Assembly: GCA_000687675.1 (NCBI GenBank)
Contig: JHWS01000008.1
Coordinates: forward strand, 1 to 64,000
Length of the DNA: 64,000 nucleotides
Origin: Lachnospiraceae bacterium NC2008
GTDB taxonomy: Bacteria > Bacillota > Clostridia > Lachnospirales > Lachnospiraceae
Direction of reading: 5' to 3'
Under the pieces are notes generated by a model. It worked only from the letters and a program-made list of their open reading frames with translations, had not been told where the DNA came from and did not search any database. Positions 28,450 through 38,030 of this stretch are shown piece after piece; position 1 is the first letter of the stretch, and each line of letters starts with the position of its first letter. A program made the translations under genes and the position numbers.

Positions 28450-29652
28450 TTATTTTGCTTTCTTTCTTGAGATTACGTCAAATGCTACAGCGAAGATGAA
28501 GATTGCACCCTTTACGATGTACTGCATGTAAGCATCTACACCCATAAGGTTCATACCGTTTGTAAGTGACATAATTACAAGTGTACCGATAATTGTGTTT
28601 GTAACTTTACCAACACCACCTGATACTGCAACACCACCGATGTAAGATGATGCGATAGCATCCATTTCAAATGCGTTACCAGCTGTAGGAGTTGCTGATC
28701 TAAGTCTTGATGTATAGAGGATACCAGCTATTGCAGCAAGTACACTCATTGAGCAGAATGCAAACATTGTAACGTTCTTAACGTTGATACCTGAAAGTTC
28801 AGCTGCCTGATCGTTACCACCGATACCGTAGATTGCACGGCCAAGCTTTGTCTTGTTAAGCATCATGTTATAGATTACAAGGATAACTGCTACTATTACT
28901 GCTGACCAAGGAATACCCTTTGTTTGAGCAAGAACATATATTATTGTCATAATTGCGGCTGCAATTATAAGAAGTGAAACTACAAATATAGGTGTTGATA
29001 AAACCTTGAATCCATATTTCTTCTTGTTATTTCTCTCTTTTATCTGAGAGATGATTATAAGTGCTACCATTACAACGCCTGTAAGCATTGTAATAAGGTG
29101 AAGTGGACTCTGGATTGGAAGATCAGGAATATAACCATTGTTTAATTCGTTGAATGTATCATTATCTACAACGATTGTACCTGTCTTAAGAACTACACCA
29201 AGAAGTCCTCTGAAGATGAACATACCTGCAAGAGTAGTTACGAATGCCGGTACACCAACCCTTGTTACTAAAGTACCCTGATAGATACCAATTACAAGTC
29301 CGAATAAGATAACTGCTGGTATAACGATGTATACTGAGATACCTTTCGATAACATAATGGCACATAAGGCACCAGAGAAACCTGCTACATAACCTACTGA
29401 AAGGTCGATATGCTTAAGAATTAAGATAAGTGTCATACCTATAGCAAGTACTGCTACGTATGCTGCCTGGTTAAATAAGTTTGATATGTTATTAGCTGTT
29501 ATAAATTTACCATCTGTATTAACTGAAAAGTAAATAATTATGAGAATAAGCACTATGTACATCATATAGTCACGAAGATTAGATTTCAAAAGATGTCCAA
29601 TTTCTTTGCCTAGACTCTCCTTCTTTTGAACTGTCTCATTAATCTCTGTCAT
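28450..29652 (-). CDS. mmsB: Multiple-monosaccharide ABC transporter permease (GguB/MmsB type)
   Basis: 400 residues, about 10 transmembrane helices, in the BPD_transp_2 (ribose/xylose permease) family: AIGMTLILILKHIDLSVGYVAGFSGAL, GVPAFVTTLAGMFIFRG, IYGIGGNDQAAELSGINVK. The length with an inserted cytoplasmic/TM segment (about 200-260) fits the GguB/XylH group. It forms the membrane channel with the adjacent ATPase and ChvE-like binding protein. Confidence 0.93.
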   Translation of the reverse strand: MTEINETVQKKESLGKEIGHLLKSNLRDYMMYIVLILIIIYFSVNTDGKFITANNISNLFNQAAYVAVLAIGMTLILILKHIDLSVGYVAGFSGALCAIMLSKGISVYIVIPAVILFGLVIGIYQGTLVTRVGVPAFVTTLAGMFIFRGLLGVVLKTGTIVVDNDTFNELNNGYIPDLPIQSPLHLITMLTGVVMVALIIISQIKERNNKKKYGFKVLSTPIFVVSLLIIAAAIMTIIYVLAQTKGIPWSAVIVAVILVIYNMMLNKTKLGRAIYGIGGNDQAAELSGINVKNVTMFAFCSMSVLAAIAGILYTSRLRSATPTAGNAFEMDAIASSYIGGVAVSGGVGKVTNTIIGTLVIMSLTNGMNLMGVDAYMQYIVKGAIFIFAVAFDVISRKKAK

Positions 29653-29655
29653 TGG

Positions 29656-31191
29656 TTAATCCTCCTTTGATTTGATGGCAAGTGCCATAACTTTCTGTTC
29701 TGTTGCTTCCTCTCTTGAGAGTTCGCCTGTAATTGTACCTTCGCTCATTACGTATAATCTGTCGCTCATACCAAGAACTTCTGGTAATTCTGATGAAATC
29801 ATGATGATACTCATACCCTCTTCCACCAGTTTATTCATAAGTGTGTAAATTTCGTACTTAGCACCAACATCGATACCTCTTGTTGGCTCATCAAGTATAA
29901 GTACCTTAGGGCGAGCGAACATCCACTTGGCAAGCTGTACTTTCTGCTGGTTACCACCACTAAGATTTCCAACCTTCTGTTCTACACTTGGTGCCTTGAT
30001 GTTGATTGAATCCTTATAATATTTTGCTTGTTTAATTTCTTCGTTGTTATTTACAAAGAGGCCGTTTGTGATTCTTTCAAGGTTTGCAAGAGTTGTGTTG
30101 TACTTAATATCCTGAATAAGTACTAAACCATTACCCTTTCTATCCTCTGAAACATAAGCAAGACCACTCTTAATTGCCTGCTTTGGTGTTTTAAATCTTG
30201 ACTTCTTACCGTCAAATGTTAATTCACCAGACTTAATCTTATATTTTGGTGTATTACCAAATATTGAAAGAGCAAGTTCTGTTCTACCAGCTCCCATAAG
30301 TCCCTGAAGACCAACTATCTCGCCTTCTCTTATGTTCATGCAAACATTGTGAAGAATTTCACGTCCCTTAACTGGATCTTCAACTGTCCAATCCTTTATA
30401 TCGAAAACTACTTTACCAGGAGCTTTCTTCTCTCTAGTTGGGTAGATGTTGTCAATTTCGCGTCCAACCATATTCTTAATGATGTCAGACTCTTTAACTT
30501 CCTGCTCATGGCAATCCATAGTACAGATTGTTGAACCATCTCTTAAAACTGTAATAGAGTCAGCGATTGCTATAACCTCTTTAAGTTTGTGAGATATCAT
30601 GATACAGGTTACACCTTGATCTCTAAGCTCTTTTATTAACTTAAGAAGATTTTCTGAATCATCTTCATTAAGTGATGATGTAGGCTCATCTAAGATAAGA
30701 AGCTTAACATTCTTGCTAAGTGCTTTTGCAATCTCAACGAGCTGCTGCTTACCAACACCAAGGTTCTTTATCTTTGTTGAAGGATCAACATCGAGCTTAA
30801 CTTTCTTAAGCATCTCGCTTGCCTGTACGATTGTTTCGTTCCAGTCAATTGTCTTACCCTTCATAATTTCATGTCCGAAATAGATGTTTTCATATACGCT
30901 AAGTTCTGGTATAAGTGCCAGCTCCTGATATATGATTGCTATTCCTTTTTGCTCACTATCAGCTATTCCCTTGAATTTCTGAACTTCTCCGTTGTAGAGT
31001 ATGTCGCCAGAATATGTTCCGTATCCGTATACGCCAGAAAGGACCTTCATAAGTGTAGATTTCCCGGCTCCATTCTCACCGCAAAGACAGTGAACTTCGC
31101 CACGCTTTACTTTTAGATTTACATTATCAAGAGCCTTTACTCCAGGGAATACCTTAGTGATCTCTCTCATTTCCAAAATGTAATCTTCCAT
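29656..31191 (-). CDS. mmsA: Multiple-monosaccharide ABC transporter ATPase (GguA/MmsA type)
   Basis: 511 residues with two fused ABC domains. The first has Walker A GENGAGKST, signature LGVGKQQLVEIAKAL and Walker B LLILDEPTSSL. The second has a degenerate Walker A region (GLMGAGRTE), signature LSGGNQQKVQLAKWM and Walker B LILDEPTRGID. This asymmetry is normal for sugar importers of the RbsA/XylG/GguA class. It lies 3 bp before mmsB, with a strong hairpin separating it from chvE. Confidence 0.95.
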   Translation of the reverse strand: MEDYILEMREITKVFPGVKALDNVNLKVKRGEVHCLCGENGAGKSTLMKVLSGVYGYGTYSGDILYNGEVQKFKGIADSEQKGIAIIYQELALIPELSVYENIYFGHEIMKGKTIDWNETIVQASEMLKKVKLDVDPSTKIKNLGVGKQQLVEIAKALSKNVKLLILDEPTSSLNEDDSENLLKLIKELRDQGVTCIMISHKLKEVIAIADSITVLRDGSTICTMDCHEQEVKESDIIKNMVGREIDNIYPTREKKAPGKVVFDIKDWTVEDPVKGREILHNVCMNIREGEIVGLQGLMGAGRTELALSIFGNTPKYKIKSGELTFDGKKSRFKTPKQAIKSGLAYVSEDRKGNGLVLIQDIKYNTTLANLERITNGLFVNNNEEIKQAKYYKDSINIKAPSVEQKVGNLSGGNQQKVQLAKWMFARPKVLILDEPTRGIDVGAKYEIYTLMNKLVEEGMSIIMISSELPEVLGMSDRLYVMSEGTITGELSREEATEQKVMALAIKSKED

Positions 31192-31222
31192 CTGTCATTC
31201 CTTTCTTATCTTTATATAGTGG

Positions 31223-31245
31223 GGGAGGCGGCTGAGCCGCCTCCC
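31223..31245 (-). promoter_or_regulatory. Strong intercistronic hairpin between chvE and mmsA
   Basis: Perfect 10-bp GC-rich arms (31223-31232, 31236-31245) with a 3-nt loop and no T-tract. Such hairpins often protect the binding-protein mRNA, giving excess ChvE over the membrane components. Confidence 0.7.
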
Positions 31246-31277
31246 TCTTATACTATGTATTTTAATTTCTTGTTAGA

Positions 31278-32417
31278 TTATTTGATTTCGTCTTCTGTGT
31301 AGTATCCAGAATCGATAAGTACTTCTTTGTAGTTGTCCTGTGTTACAACTGTGATGTCTGTCTGCTTAGCTGGAACATCTTTCTTACCATTGTTGTATGT
31401 TGTAACTGTTTCAGGTGTTGTGTTGTTAAGGATAGCTGCAGCCATTGCACAAGAGTCAGCAGCAAGTGTTGAAGTATTCTTGAATACTGTCATGCTCTGC
31501 TTTCCGTTAGCAATATAGTTAACTGATGCAACTTCTGCATCCTGACCTGTAATAACATAGCTCTTAACATCTGCATCAGCAGCGAATGTATCAGCGATTG
31601 ATCTAGCTGTACCATCGTTAGGAGCAAGGATAACTACGTCACCCTTAAGTGAAGCATCGTTAGCTGTAAGATGAGCTTCAGCCTTAGACTTAGCTACGTT
31701 GAAGTCCCAATCTGTTGTAACCTGGCCAATAATCTTAGCCTGCTCGTCCTTTGTAAGTTCAGCCTTGTCAGCAAGCTTGTTAGCTTCGTCTGAGTTAGCG
31801 ATTACAAATGTACCGTCAGCTACGTATGGCTGTAATACTTCCCAAGCACCTTCGAAGAAGAGGAATGCGTTGTTATCTGTTGCTGCACCAGCGTAAAGAT
31901 AAAGAGGAATTCCTGAACCTTCTGGCTTGTTGTCTATTAAGTACTGACCCTGAGCTTTACCAACTACTACTGAATCGAATGTTACGTAGTAGTCAACTGC
32001 ATCTGTACCTGTGATAAGTCTGTCGTAGCAGATTACTGTGATGCCTGCGTCCTTAGCTTCCTGTACAGCTGCACCAGCTGCTGCTGCATCCTGTGCACAG
32101 ATGATAAGAACATCTACACCGTCTTCGATAAGAGCTTCTACGTTAGATTTCTCTGTCTCTGACTTACCCTGGCTGAAGAGAACCTTTGATGTGAATCCCT
32201 GATCACCTAAGATCTTATCGAACTGTTTCTGATCCTGAAGCCATCTTGGTTCATCCTTTGTTGGAAGAACGATACCTACCTGTACGTCTCCACTCTTTGC
32301 AGTCTCACCGCCACCTGCTGTTCCAGCGTCGTTGCCGCCTGCTGTCTTACCACAGCCGAACATGGTAGCTGTAAGCATTGCTCCACAAAGCAAAAGACTT
32401 AATAATTTTTTCTTCAT
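31278..32417 (-). CDS. chvE: ChvE-like multiple-sugar-binding lipoprotein
   Basis: 379 residues. A lipoprotein signal with lipobox MFGC (cysteine about 22) precedes a Peripla_BP_4 sugar-binding domain. Motifs typical of ChvE/XylF are present: VGIVLPTKDEPRW, ICAQDAAAAGAAVQEAKDAGITVICYDRLI, VVILAPNDGTARSIAD and VITGQDAEVASVNYI. It delivers monosaccharides to MmsAB. AAAGGGAGG precedes the start and an activator-type promoter lies upstream. Confidence 0.95.
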   Translation of the reverse strand: MKKKLLSLLLCGAMLTATMFGCGKTAGGNDAGTAGGGETAKSGDVQVGIVLPTKDEPRWLQDQKQFDKILGDQGFTSKVLFSQGKSETEKSNVEALIEDGVDVLIICAQDAAAAGAAVQEAKDAGITVICYDRLITGTDAVDYYVTFDSVVVGKAQGQYLIDNKPEGSGIPLYLYAGAATDNNAFLFFEGAWEVLQPYVADGTFVIANSDEANKLADKAELTKDEQAKIIGQVTTDWDFNVAKSKAEAHLTANDASLKGDVVILAPNDGTARSIADTFAADADVKSYVITGQDAEVASVNYIANGKQSMTVFKNTSTLAADSCAMAAAILNNTTPETVTTYNNGKKDVPAKQTDITVVTQDNYKEVLIDSGYYTEDEIK

Positions 32418-32483
32418 TGAGTTTACCTCCCTTTAGGATTTTATTTTTTCAGCTCATCGCTGAAATATTCTTGGTACACTCTT

Positions 32484-32552
32484 AATATAACCCCCATATC
32501 TTGTATAAAAAATAGTAGATGTTTGTTAATCTAGTGGACATTTTTTATTAAC
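32484..32552 (-). promoter_or_regulatory. Promoter region of chvE-mmsAB with candidate activator repeats
   Basis: -10 TATATT (32484-32489) without a recognisable -35, as expected for an activated promoter. Upstream are two imperfect copies of TTAAY...CTA(C/G)TA-type sequence (about 32513-32530 and 32532-32552), roughly two helical turns apart. AraC-family YesN regulators bind such repeats, and YesN is encoded next door. Confidence 0.45.
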
Positions 32553-32572
32553 AAAAACTTAACGTGGACTAA

Positions 32573-32620
32573 AATAGCACTTTTCTGTCAATAAATTCCA
32601 TTTGACAAAAAAGTGCTATT
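32573..32620 (-). terminator. Terminator of the sugar-sensing operon
   Basis: 12-bp perfect outer arms (32573-32584 with 32609-32620), an inner 6-bp TGTCAA/TTGACA stem, then TTTT on the minus strand. TGCTATT-like words recur several times between it and the stop codon. Confidence 0.75.
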
Positions 32621-32686
32621 AAAAAAATGCTATTTTTAATTTTTTGCTATATTTTGCTATTATAAATATCCTATTTAACTTCTTTT

Positions 32687-33727
32687 TTACTTCTTTACGT
32701 TAAGATAAACCTCATCTTTTAGGTGGAATCCACCGTCTATTATTACAGAATCCATATTCTTCTTAGTTACTGCAACAGGCTTTATAGCAATATAATCAAT
32801 ATAGTTCTTACCATTACTAAGCTTAGCAGTAAAATCAAGCTTTTCATTCTGTGCAAGTTTAATTGCACAATCCGCAGCAGAATTAGCAAGTTCATCTATA
32901 GGCTTATAAACAGTCATATACTGAGTGCCTTCAACTATTCTCTGGCAGGCATCAAGATCAGCATCCTGTCCAAGTACTACATAGTCACCAGCCATATTGT
33001 TTTCCTGAAGTGCTAATATTACCTGACCTGCTAAGGCGTCATTACCACACATAATAACATTGGCCTTCTTTACAGTATCTTTATTCTCACTTATATAGTC
33101 ATAGGCAAGTTCCTGCTTCCAACCATCAATATAAGTAACATCTACTATATTGTAATCGTTGTTTTCTACTACCTCATTAAAGCCATCATCTACCATAATA
33201 ACATTGCCATCAGTAGTTGGTCCACTTACCATAATAATGTTGTTCTCATTATTACCATCATCCACAAGAGACTGTCCCATAAGCTTTCCTACCATTGAAT
33301 TATCAAATGATATGTAAAGGTCCACATCTGCATTCTCTATAAGACGGTCATATGAAATAACCTTTATTCCCCTGTCTTTAGCAGCCTTAACTTCATCTGC
33401 AAGAGTACCGCAATCAACAGGAACAATAACAATTACATCCATATCCTGCTCTATAAAGTATTCAATCTGTTTCTTTTGTTCTTCTACGTCACCATTTGCA
33501 GACTGTATATTAACATCAGCGCCAAGCTCATTGGCTCTTGATACAAATATATCTCTGTCTCTTTCCCATCTTTCAATTACGAAGGTATCAAATGTAAATC
33601 CTATCTTGATTCTTCCATCATCAATTGTAGGATTAGTCTTTACATGTCTTCGGTTACATGAAGAGCAAACTATAGTAGCTATTGATAAAACTAAAACTAG
33701 TAATAACTTTCTGCATCTTTTCATCAT
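32687..33727 (-). CDS. XylF-like sugar-binding lipoprotein of the LytS/YesN sensing system
   Basis: 346 residues. A lipoprotein signal with a CSSC lipobox region precedes a Peripla_BP domain close to XylF/ChvE (IGFTFDTFVIERWERDRDIF, VIVIVPVDCGTLADEVKAAKDRGIKVISYDRLI, VVLGQDADLDACQRI). Its ATG overlaps the YesN stop (ATGA), so it belongs to the sensor operon. In Clostridium beijerinckii a XylFII protein docks with LytS and, through YesN, switches on xylose uptake. The same arrangement is inferred here. Confidence 0.88.
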   Translation of the reverse strand: MMKRCRKLLLVLVLSIATIVCSSCNRRHVKTNPTIDDGRIKIGFTFDTFVIERWERDRDIFVSRANELGADVNIQSANGDVEEQKKQIEYFIEQDMDVIVIVPVDCGTLADEVKAAKDRGIKVISYDRLIENADVDLYISFDNSMVGKLMGQSLVDDGNNENNIIMVSGPTTDGNVIMVDDGFNEVVENNDYNIVDVTYIDGWKQELAYDYISENKDTVKKANVIMCGNDALAGQVILALQENNMAGDYVVLGQDADLDACQRIVEGTQYMTVYKPIDELANSAADCAIKLAQNEKLDFTAKLSNGKNYIDYIAIKPVAVTKKNMDSVIIDGGFHLKDEVYLNVKK

Positions 33728-35310
33728 TCCGCTCCTTTATACTCAGATGGTGTCTGACCTACATTCTTCTTAAAGATTCTACTAAAATAGTTTGGATCTG
33801 GATATCCAACTGTTATACCTATCTCTTTTACAGATAACCGGTTTTCATCAAGCAGGTCTTTAGCCTTACTTATTCTAAGATTAGTCAGATATTCGATAAA
33901 GTTTGTTCCTGTCTCATTCTTAAACAGTTTACTAAAGTAATATGAAGATATACCAAGCATCTGTGACATCTCATCAAGAGATATATCCTGTCCAAAGTTT
34001 TCATTGATGTAATTAAGAGCCTTTTCAACAGGAGTTTTTTGTATATCATCCTGAACTTTACTAACCTTCCTTGCAGCATCTGTAATCTTTTCAAGATACC
34101 AGTGCTTAAGAGCACTGAGATCACCGGCTCCGGTTACCGCTTCAAGATAATTAGTTCTCGATGTGAACCTATATGTAGAATTAGTTTTGTTATAAACCTT
34201 CTGCTCTGCTCTTAATACGAAATCAATAACTTTAATCTGTATATCGCTTATGGCATCTGCATGATAATTAACCATCCAGTTCCAGAAATGAAGTGCTTCA
34301 TTAGATGCCCTGTCTGCATCACCCTTTTCTACGGCGTCGAATATATTTCTTTCTGTATCAATAGGATAATCATCTTCATATTCACAACCTATCTTAACGT
34401 CAAGGGCATGGAGTACACTACCGTTACCTATGCTAAGAGCCGATATAGCCTCATGGTATGATTCATTAAGTTTCTCAAAATTCTTAACATTACCAATACC
34501 TACTTTAAGTTCTATGTTTATGTCATTTTCAAGGTTATGAATAAGAGTTCTAACTCTTTCAACAAGCTTAGTTCTATATTCATACGGCATAGCATTCTTA
34601 TCAAATGGTGCCAGAATGATAATCTTGTTAGTCATAACTGGACCAACTACAGCATTGATTTCATCCTTTACTGACTCTTTAATAAGTTCATAGTGGTCTT
34701 CCAGCCTTACACTGGAACCAACTACGTTAGTCATATTAGAAGCAAATTCCTGCTTGGCTTCCACCACCATAATATAACCAAACTCTTCCGATATACCTAA
34801 TATCTCTCTGTACTTACTAATAGACTCATTATCTTCTCCTAAAAGAATGGTATATATTAATCCATTTTCCATGAAAGGAATGATGGTTTCTAACTTTTCT
34901 TTAATAGTTAAGTCTCTGGTTCTAATCTCTCTTCTCTTATCGATTATACCCATAGCTTTGGAAAGAACTGCCTCTATATCCTCTCTGTTAGCAGGTTTAG
35001 AAAGATATTCAAGAACACCAATCTTAATTGTCTCTCTTGCATAATCAAACTTATCGAAAGCAGTCATAACAATAAAGATAATAGAATTGTTATTCTTTCT
35101 AATCTCTTTCATAGCATCTATACCATTGATACCAGGCATATGAATATCCATAAATGCTATATCCGGCCTAAAATTTTCTGCAGCCTCAATAACACTTCTA
35201 CCTGTTTTGGCACATTCTATCTCACAGTTGTCACCAAGCTTGGCTTTAATAATAAACTTAAGTGACTCTATAACAATATTCTCATCATCTGCTATAAGAA
35301 TTCTATACAT
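33724..35310 (-). CDS. YesN-type response regulator (receiver + AraC HTH)
   Basis: 528 residues: receiver (1-125; DD at 8-9, phospho-Asp55 in FMDIHMPGINGID, Lys in LSKP), a long middle region (about 130-420), and a C-terminal AraC/XylS double HTH (about 425-525; MSQMLGISSYYFSKLFKNETGTNFIEYL, ITVGYPDPNYFSRIFKKNVGQTPSEYK). It lies 2 bp after LytS. Likely targets are the chvE-mmsAB promoter and perhaps its own operon. Confidence 0.95.
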   Translation of the reverse strand: MYRILIADDENIVIESLKFIIKAKLGDNCEIECAKTGRSVIEAAENFRPDIAFMDIHMPGINGIDAMKEIRKNNNSIIFIVMTAFDKFDYARETIKIGVLEYLSKPANREDIEAVLSKAMGIIDKRREIRTRDLTIKEKLETIIPFMENGLIYTILLGEDNESISKYREILGISEEFGYIMVVEAKQEFASNMTNVVGSSVRLEDHYELIKESVKDEINAVVGPVMTNKIIILAPFDKNAMPYEYRTKLVERVRTLIHNLENDINIELKVGIGNVKNFEKLNESYHEAISALSIGNGSVLHALDVKIGCEYEDDYPIDTERNIFDAVEKGDADRASNEALHFWNWMVNYHADAISDIQIKVIDFVLRAEQKVYNKTNSTYRFTSRTNYLEAVTGAGDLSALKHWYLEKITDAARKVSKVQDDIQKTPVEKALNYINENFGQDISLDEMSQMLGISSYYFSKLFKNETGTNFIEYLTNLRISKAKDLLDENRLSVKEIGITVGYPDPNYFSRIFKKNVGQTPSEYKGAE

Positions 35311-35312
35311 AC

Positions 35313-36824
35313 TTACTCCCTAGGCCCTTTCTCAGGAATCTTCAGATTCATTTCAAATCCGCCGTACTCGCATTTTTCTGCAATATCAACAACATCATCA
35401 CTATTATAGAATAGTCTTAATCTACTAATTATATTAATAAGACCAACTCCGTTGCCATTGTTATCTCCTTCTGGCTTCTTATATGTACCATCAAGAATCT
35501 TTTCTCGTATCTCTGATGACATACCTTCACCATTATCAGATACAGATATAATAACCTTATCAGCTTCTTTGTATATAGAAAGATAGATAACTCCCTTTCC
35601 TTCCATATTTCGAATTCCGTGATTAACAGAGTTCTCAATAAGAGGCTGGATAATCATCTTAGGAACTTCAGTATATAGAAGGGATTCGTCTATATCTTTT
35701 ACAAGCTTAATCTCTCCGCCAAATCTAACATCAAGAATAGCCATATAATAATCAACTAACTTAAGCTCATCTTCTATGTTGGTAACACCATTATCCTTCT
35801 TTAGGTTGTATCTAAAGAACTTTGCAACATTGCCAATATATGAACTTGTTTTGCTAGCTCCCTCAAGCATGGCAAGCTGCATGCCGGCATTTAAGGTATT
35901 AAATAAGAAATGTGGATCTGTCTGAGAAAGGAAATACTTAAGTTCAGCATCCTTAGCCTTGGCTTCCATCTTAAGTTCTCTTTCTCTAATATCTCTCTGT
36001 TCTTCAAGGTTCTTCTTTTCTCTAGCCATGTAATCCTTAATGGATACAAGCATCTCAGAGAAGGTTCTTGATAAAACTCCTATTTCATCTTTTCTATCAG
36101 ATACAGCAATCTCAGTATCAAAGTTTCCTTCTGATATTGCTATAGCATTGTCAGCAAGTTTTTCAATAGGAACAGTAATATGTAACGAGAAATACTGAAG
36201 TAACAAGAAAGTACATCCAGTAATTAATATTATGAATATGATACTGGATATTTCCAGATAATGCATGGACTTCTTCATAACATCATATCTGTCATTGTTT
36301 TGCTGGAACTGAAGTACGTTTATAGAATAGATGTAGTCTAAGATGTACTCCTCCATCTTGCTTGCACTTTCATAACTTTCTTTATACTTAAGCACATTAC
36401 GTCCACGCTTACTTTGAACAGTCTTTTCAGTAAGACTTATATATTCATCTATCATGGAAACCAGGTCATGTTGCATACCAAGAATCATCTCATCATTATC
36501 AGAAAGGTTCATTTCGTGAACTAAATCTTTAAGTTTTTCAATATCCTTATAATAGTTCTCCATAGCCCCTGTAGACTTTGTAAGAACATATTCTGTCAGG
36601 TTGTCATGAACAGTCTTTATCTCTTCTGAAAGCTTACTATTATATTTATTACTTGCGTATGCTTCATCGTGATCTTCAAGTTCCCTGTCTATAATAGCGA
36701 ATACAAGTAAGTTAACCATGATAATGATGGCAATAGTTAAAGCAAATGCAAAAGAAAGCTGTTTGTTTACAGACAGCTGCTTGGTAAGTTTTTTAAATTT
36801 TGACTTAAATATAGATTTTGCCAT
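35313..36824 (-). CDS. LytS/YesM-type sensor histidine kinase
   Basis: 503 residues. Transmembrane helices at about 22-46 and 189-212 bracket a helical extracytoplasmic domain. HAMP (about 210-265), a coiled coil and a His_kinase domain follow, with acceptor His305 in QTDPHFLFNTLNA. The ATPase has IQPLIENSVNHGI, DNGEGM and GNGVGLINI. The type fits YesM/LytS kinases that sense sugars through partner binding proteins. Its ATG overlaps the stop of the upstream anchored binding protein by one base. Confidence 0.94.
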   Translation of the reverse strand: MAKSIFKSKFKKLTKQLSVNKQLSFAFALTIAIIIMVNLLVFAIIDRELEDHDEAYASNKYNSKLSEEIKTVHDNLTEYVLTKSTGAMENYYKDIEKLKDLVHEMNLSDNDEMILGMQHDLVSMIDEYISLTEKTVQSKRGRNVLKYKESYESASKMEEYILDYIYSINVLQFQQNNDRYDVMKKSMHYLEISSIIFIILITGCTFLLLQYFSLHITVPIEKLADNAIAISEGNFDTEIAVSDRKDEIGVLSRTFSEMLVSIKDYMAREKKNLEEQRDIRERELKMEAKAKDAELKYFLSQTDPHFLFNTLNAGMQLAMLEGASKTSSYIGNVAKFFRYNLKKDNGVTNIEDELKLVDYYMAILDVRFGGEIKLVKDIDESLLYTEVPKMIIQPLIENSVNHGIRNMEGKGVIYLSIYKEADKVIISVSDNGEGMSSEIREKILDGTYKKPEGDNNGNGVGLINIISRLRLFYNSDDVVDIAEKCEYGGFEMNLKIPEKGPRE

Positions 36825-37846
36825 TACTTATCCGTCAAATAGTTTTCAACATTAGATTTATCAATAAGGCTTATGCCAGTTGGAATATAGGAACTAACAT
36901 AGTTATTATTAATATATTCATAAAGTGCCTGTACGCACTGATTTCCCATATCTTCAGAATCAAGGATAACTGTAGCATCAACTGCACCTGTAGATATACC
37001 TTTTATAACCGATGCATTTTTGTAATATCCTATATACTTAACGCTGGAGATTTTGTTGTAATCAATAAGAGCCTGATAGGTACAGGTTGTAATATCAGGA
37101 TTAGTCGCAATAAAAATATTTGTTTCTTTATCGTTATAGATTATATTTCTTACATCCTCTTCTGTTGTAAGCATACTTTTACAGTTAACAAGCTTCATAT
37201 CAATTGAGTAAGTCTTTGGGCCGGCATTGGCCTCAGCTAAGATTCCCTGATAGATGTTGTTACGGTTAGCCTCTGACATATTCTCTGGAATAAGAACTGT
37301 AACATTGATGCCAACGCTGGAACCCACATTGTATACTCCGGTACCATACATCTTTCCAAGATCATAATAGTTAGGCCCGATAAATGCCTTTCTTTCACTA
37401 TCCGAAGAATCAACAAGCATGGTAACTACAGGTATACCTGCACTTTTTGCATCATTAATAAGGTTCTTAATTTCTGGACTCTCATCAGCTTCCACAATTA
37501 TGCCGTCTGGCTTAGAAGCTATAGCCATAGTAAGGTAATCAATCTTATTATAAGAGCCTCTAAGACCATTCCCCATAAGCTCTACATATACACCCTTTTC
37601 CTTGCCTGCTTCTTTTGCAGCATAGTACGCCTCACGCATAAATTCATCATCTATATCGCTAACAACAAAAACATATGTAGAATTGTAATCTTTGGAAACA
37701 TCAGTAGAATTCATACGAGTGCGAAGAAAATATATACGATATACAGTCATCCCTACGCCTGCAATTAAAAGAATAAGCCCTAATATGAGATAGGCTACTT
37801 TAGATAATCTATTTTTATTATTCTTGCCCTTAGATTCTTTACTCAT
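36824..37846 (-). CDS. Membrane-anchored sugar-binding-protein-like sensor
   Basis: About 340 residues. One N-terminal transmembrane helix (about 14-37; no lipobox) is followed by a Peripla_BP_4-like domain (TYVFVVSDIDDEFMREAYYAAKEAGKEKG, KPDGIIVEADESPEIKNLINDAKSAGIPVVTM, IFIATNPDITTCTYQALIDY). It is the first gene of the sensing operon and probably presents a ligand to LytS, giving the system two binding proteins. Start is uncertain: ATG at 37846 or TTG at 37882, neither with a good ribosome site. Confidence 0.82.
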   Translation of the reverse strand: MSKESKGKNNKNRLSKVAYLILGLILLIAGVGMTVYRIYFLRTRMNSTDVSKDYNSTYVFVVSDIDDEFMREAYYAAKEAGKEKGVYVELMGNGLRGSYNKIDYLTMAIASKPDGIIVEADESPEIKNLINDAKSAGIPVVTMLVDSSDSERKAFIGPNYYDLGKMYGTGVYNVGSSVGINVTVLIPENMSEANRNNIYQGILAEANAGPKTYSIDMKLVNCKSMLTTEEDVRNIIYNDKETNIFIATNPDITTCTYQALIDYNKISSVKYIGYYKNASVIKGISTGAVDATVILDSEDMGNQCVQALYEYINNNYVSSYIPTGISLIDKSNVENYLTDK

Positions 37847-37894
37847 AAATATTATATTAACTATAAGTATGAATCTTTTCAAGATTATAAATAT

Positions 37895-37974
37895 CGAGCA
37901 GGAGCTTTACTCCTGCTCGCTGCGCGGGATACGTCCGGCGAAGCCGGAGATTTACCTTACGCCTCCCTGCGCAT
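37895..37974 (-). repeat. Dispersed structured element, family A, copy 3
   Basis: It lies right after the gapA terminator T-tract. The outer stem pairs 37926-37934 with 37959-37967 (7 of 9 pairs), next to GCGC on both sides. Inner hairpin CCGGC-TTC-GCCGG is at 37935-37947. The 11-nt internal loop (37948-37958) reads AAGGTAAATCT on the minus strand. A second hairpin (37895-37919) has perfect 9-bp arms. It sits just upstream of the sugar-sensing operon. Confidence 0.78.
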
Positions 37975-37983
37975 AAAAAAAGA

Positions 37984-38005
37984 TCCTGACAGAAAACTGT
38001 CAGGA
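37984..38005 (-). terminator. Intrinsic terminator of gapA
   Basis: A perfect 9-bp stem (37984-37992 with 37997-38005), loop of 4, then seven T residues on the minus strand within the next ten bases. Confidence 0.92.
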
Positions 38006-38030
38006 CCTTTAACATTTTTAAGAACTATAA

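Noticed and set aside
37861-37894. TATAAT just after element copy 3 as the sensing-operon promoter
   Set aside because: No acceptable -35 is present at 16-18 bp; the upstream sequence is the second hairpin of the element. Left unassigned.
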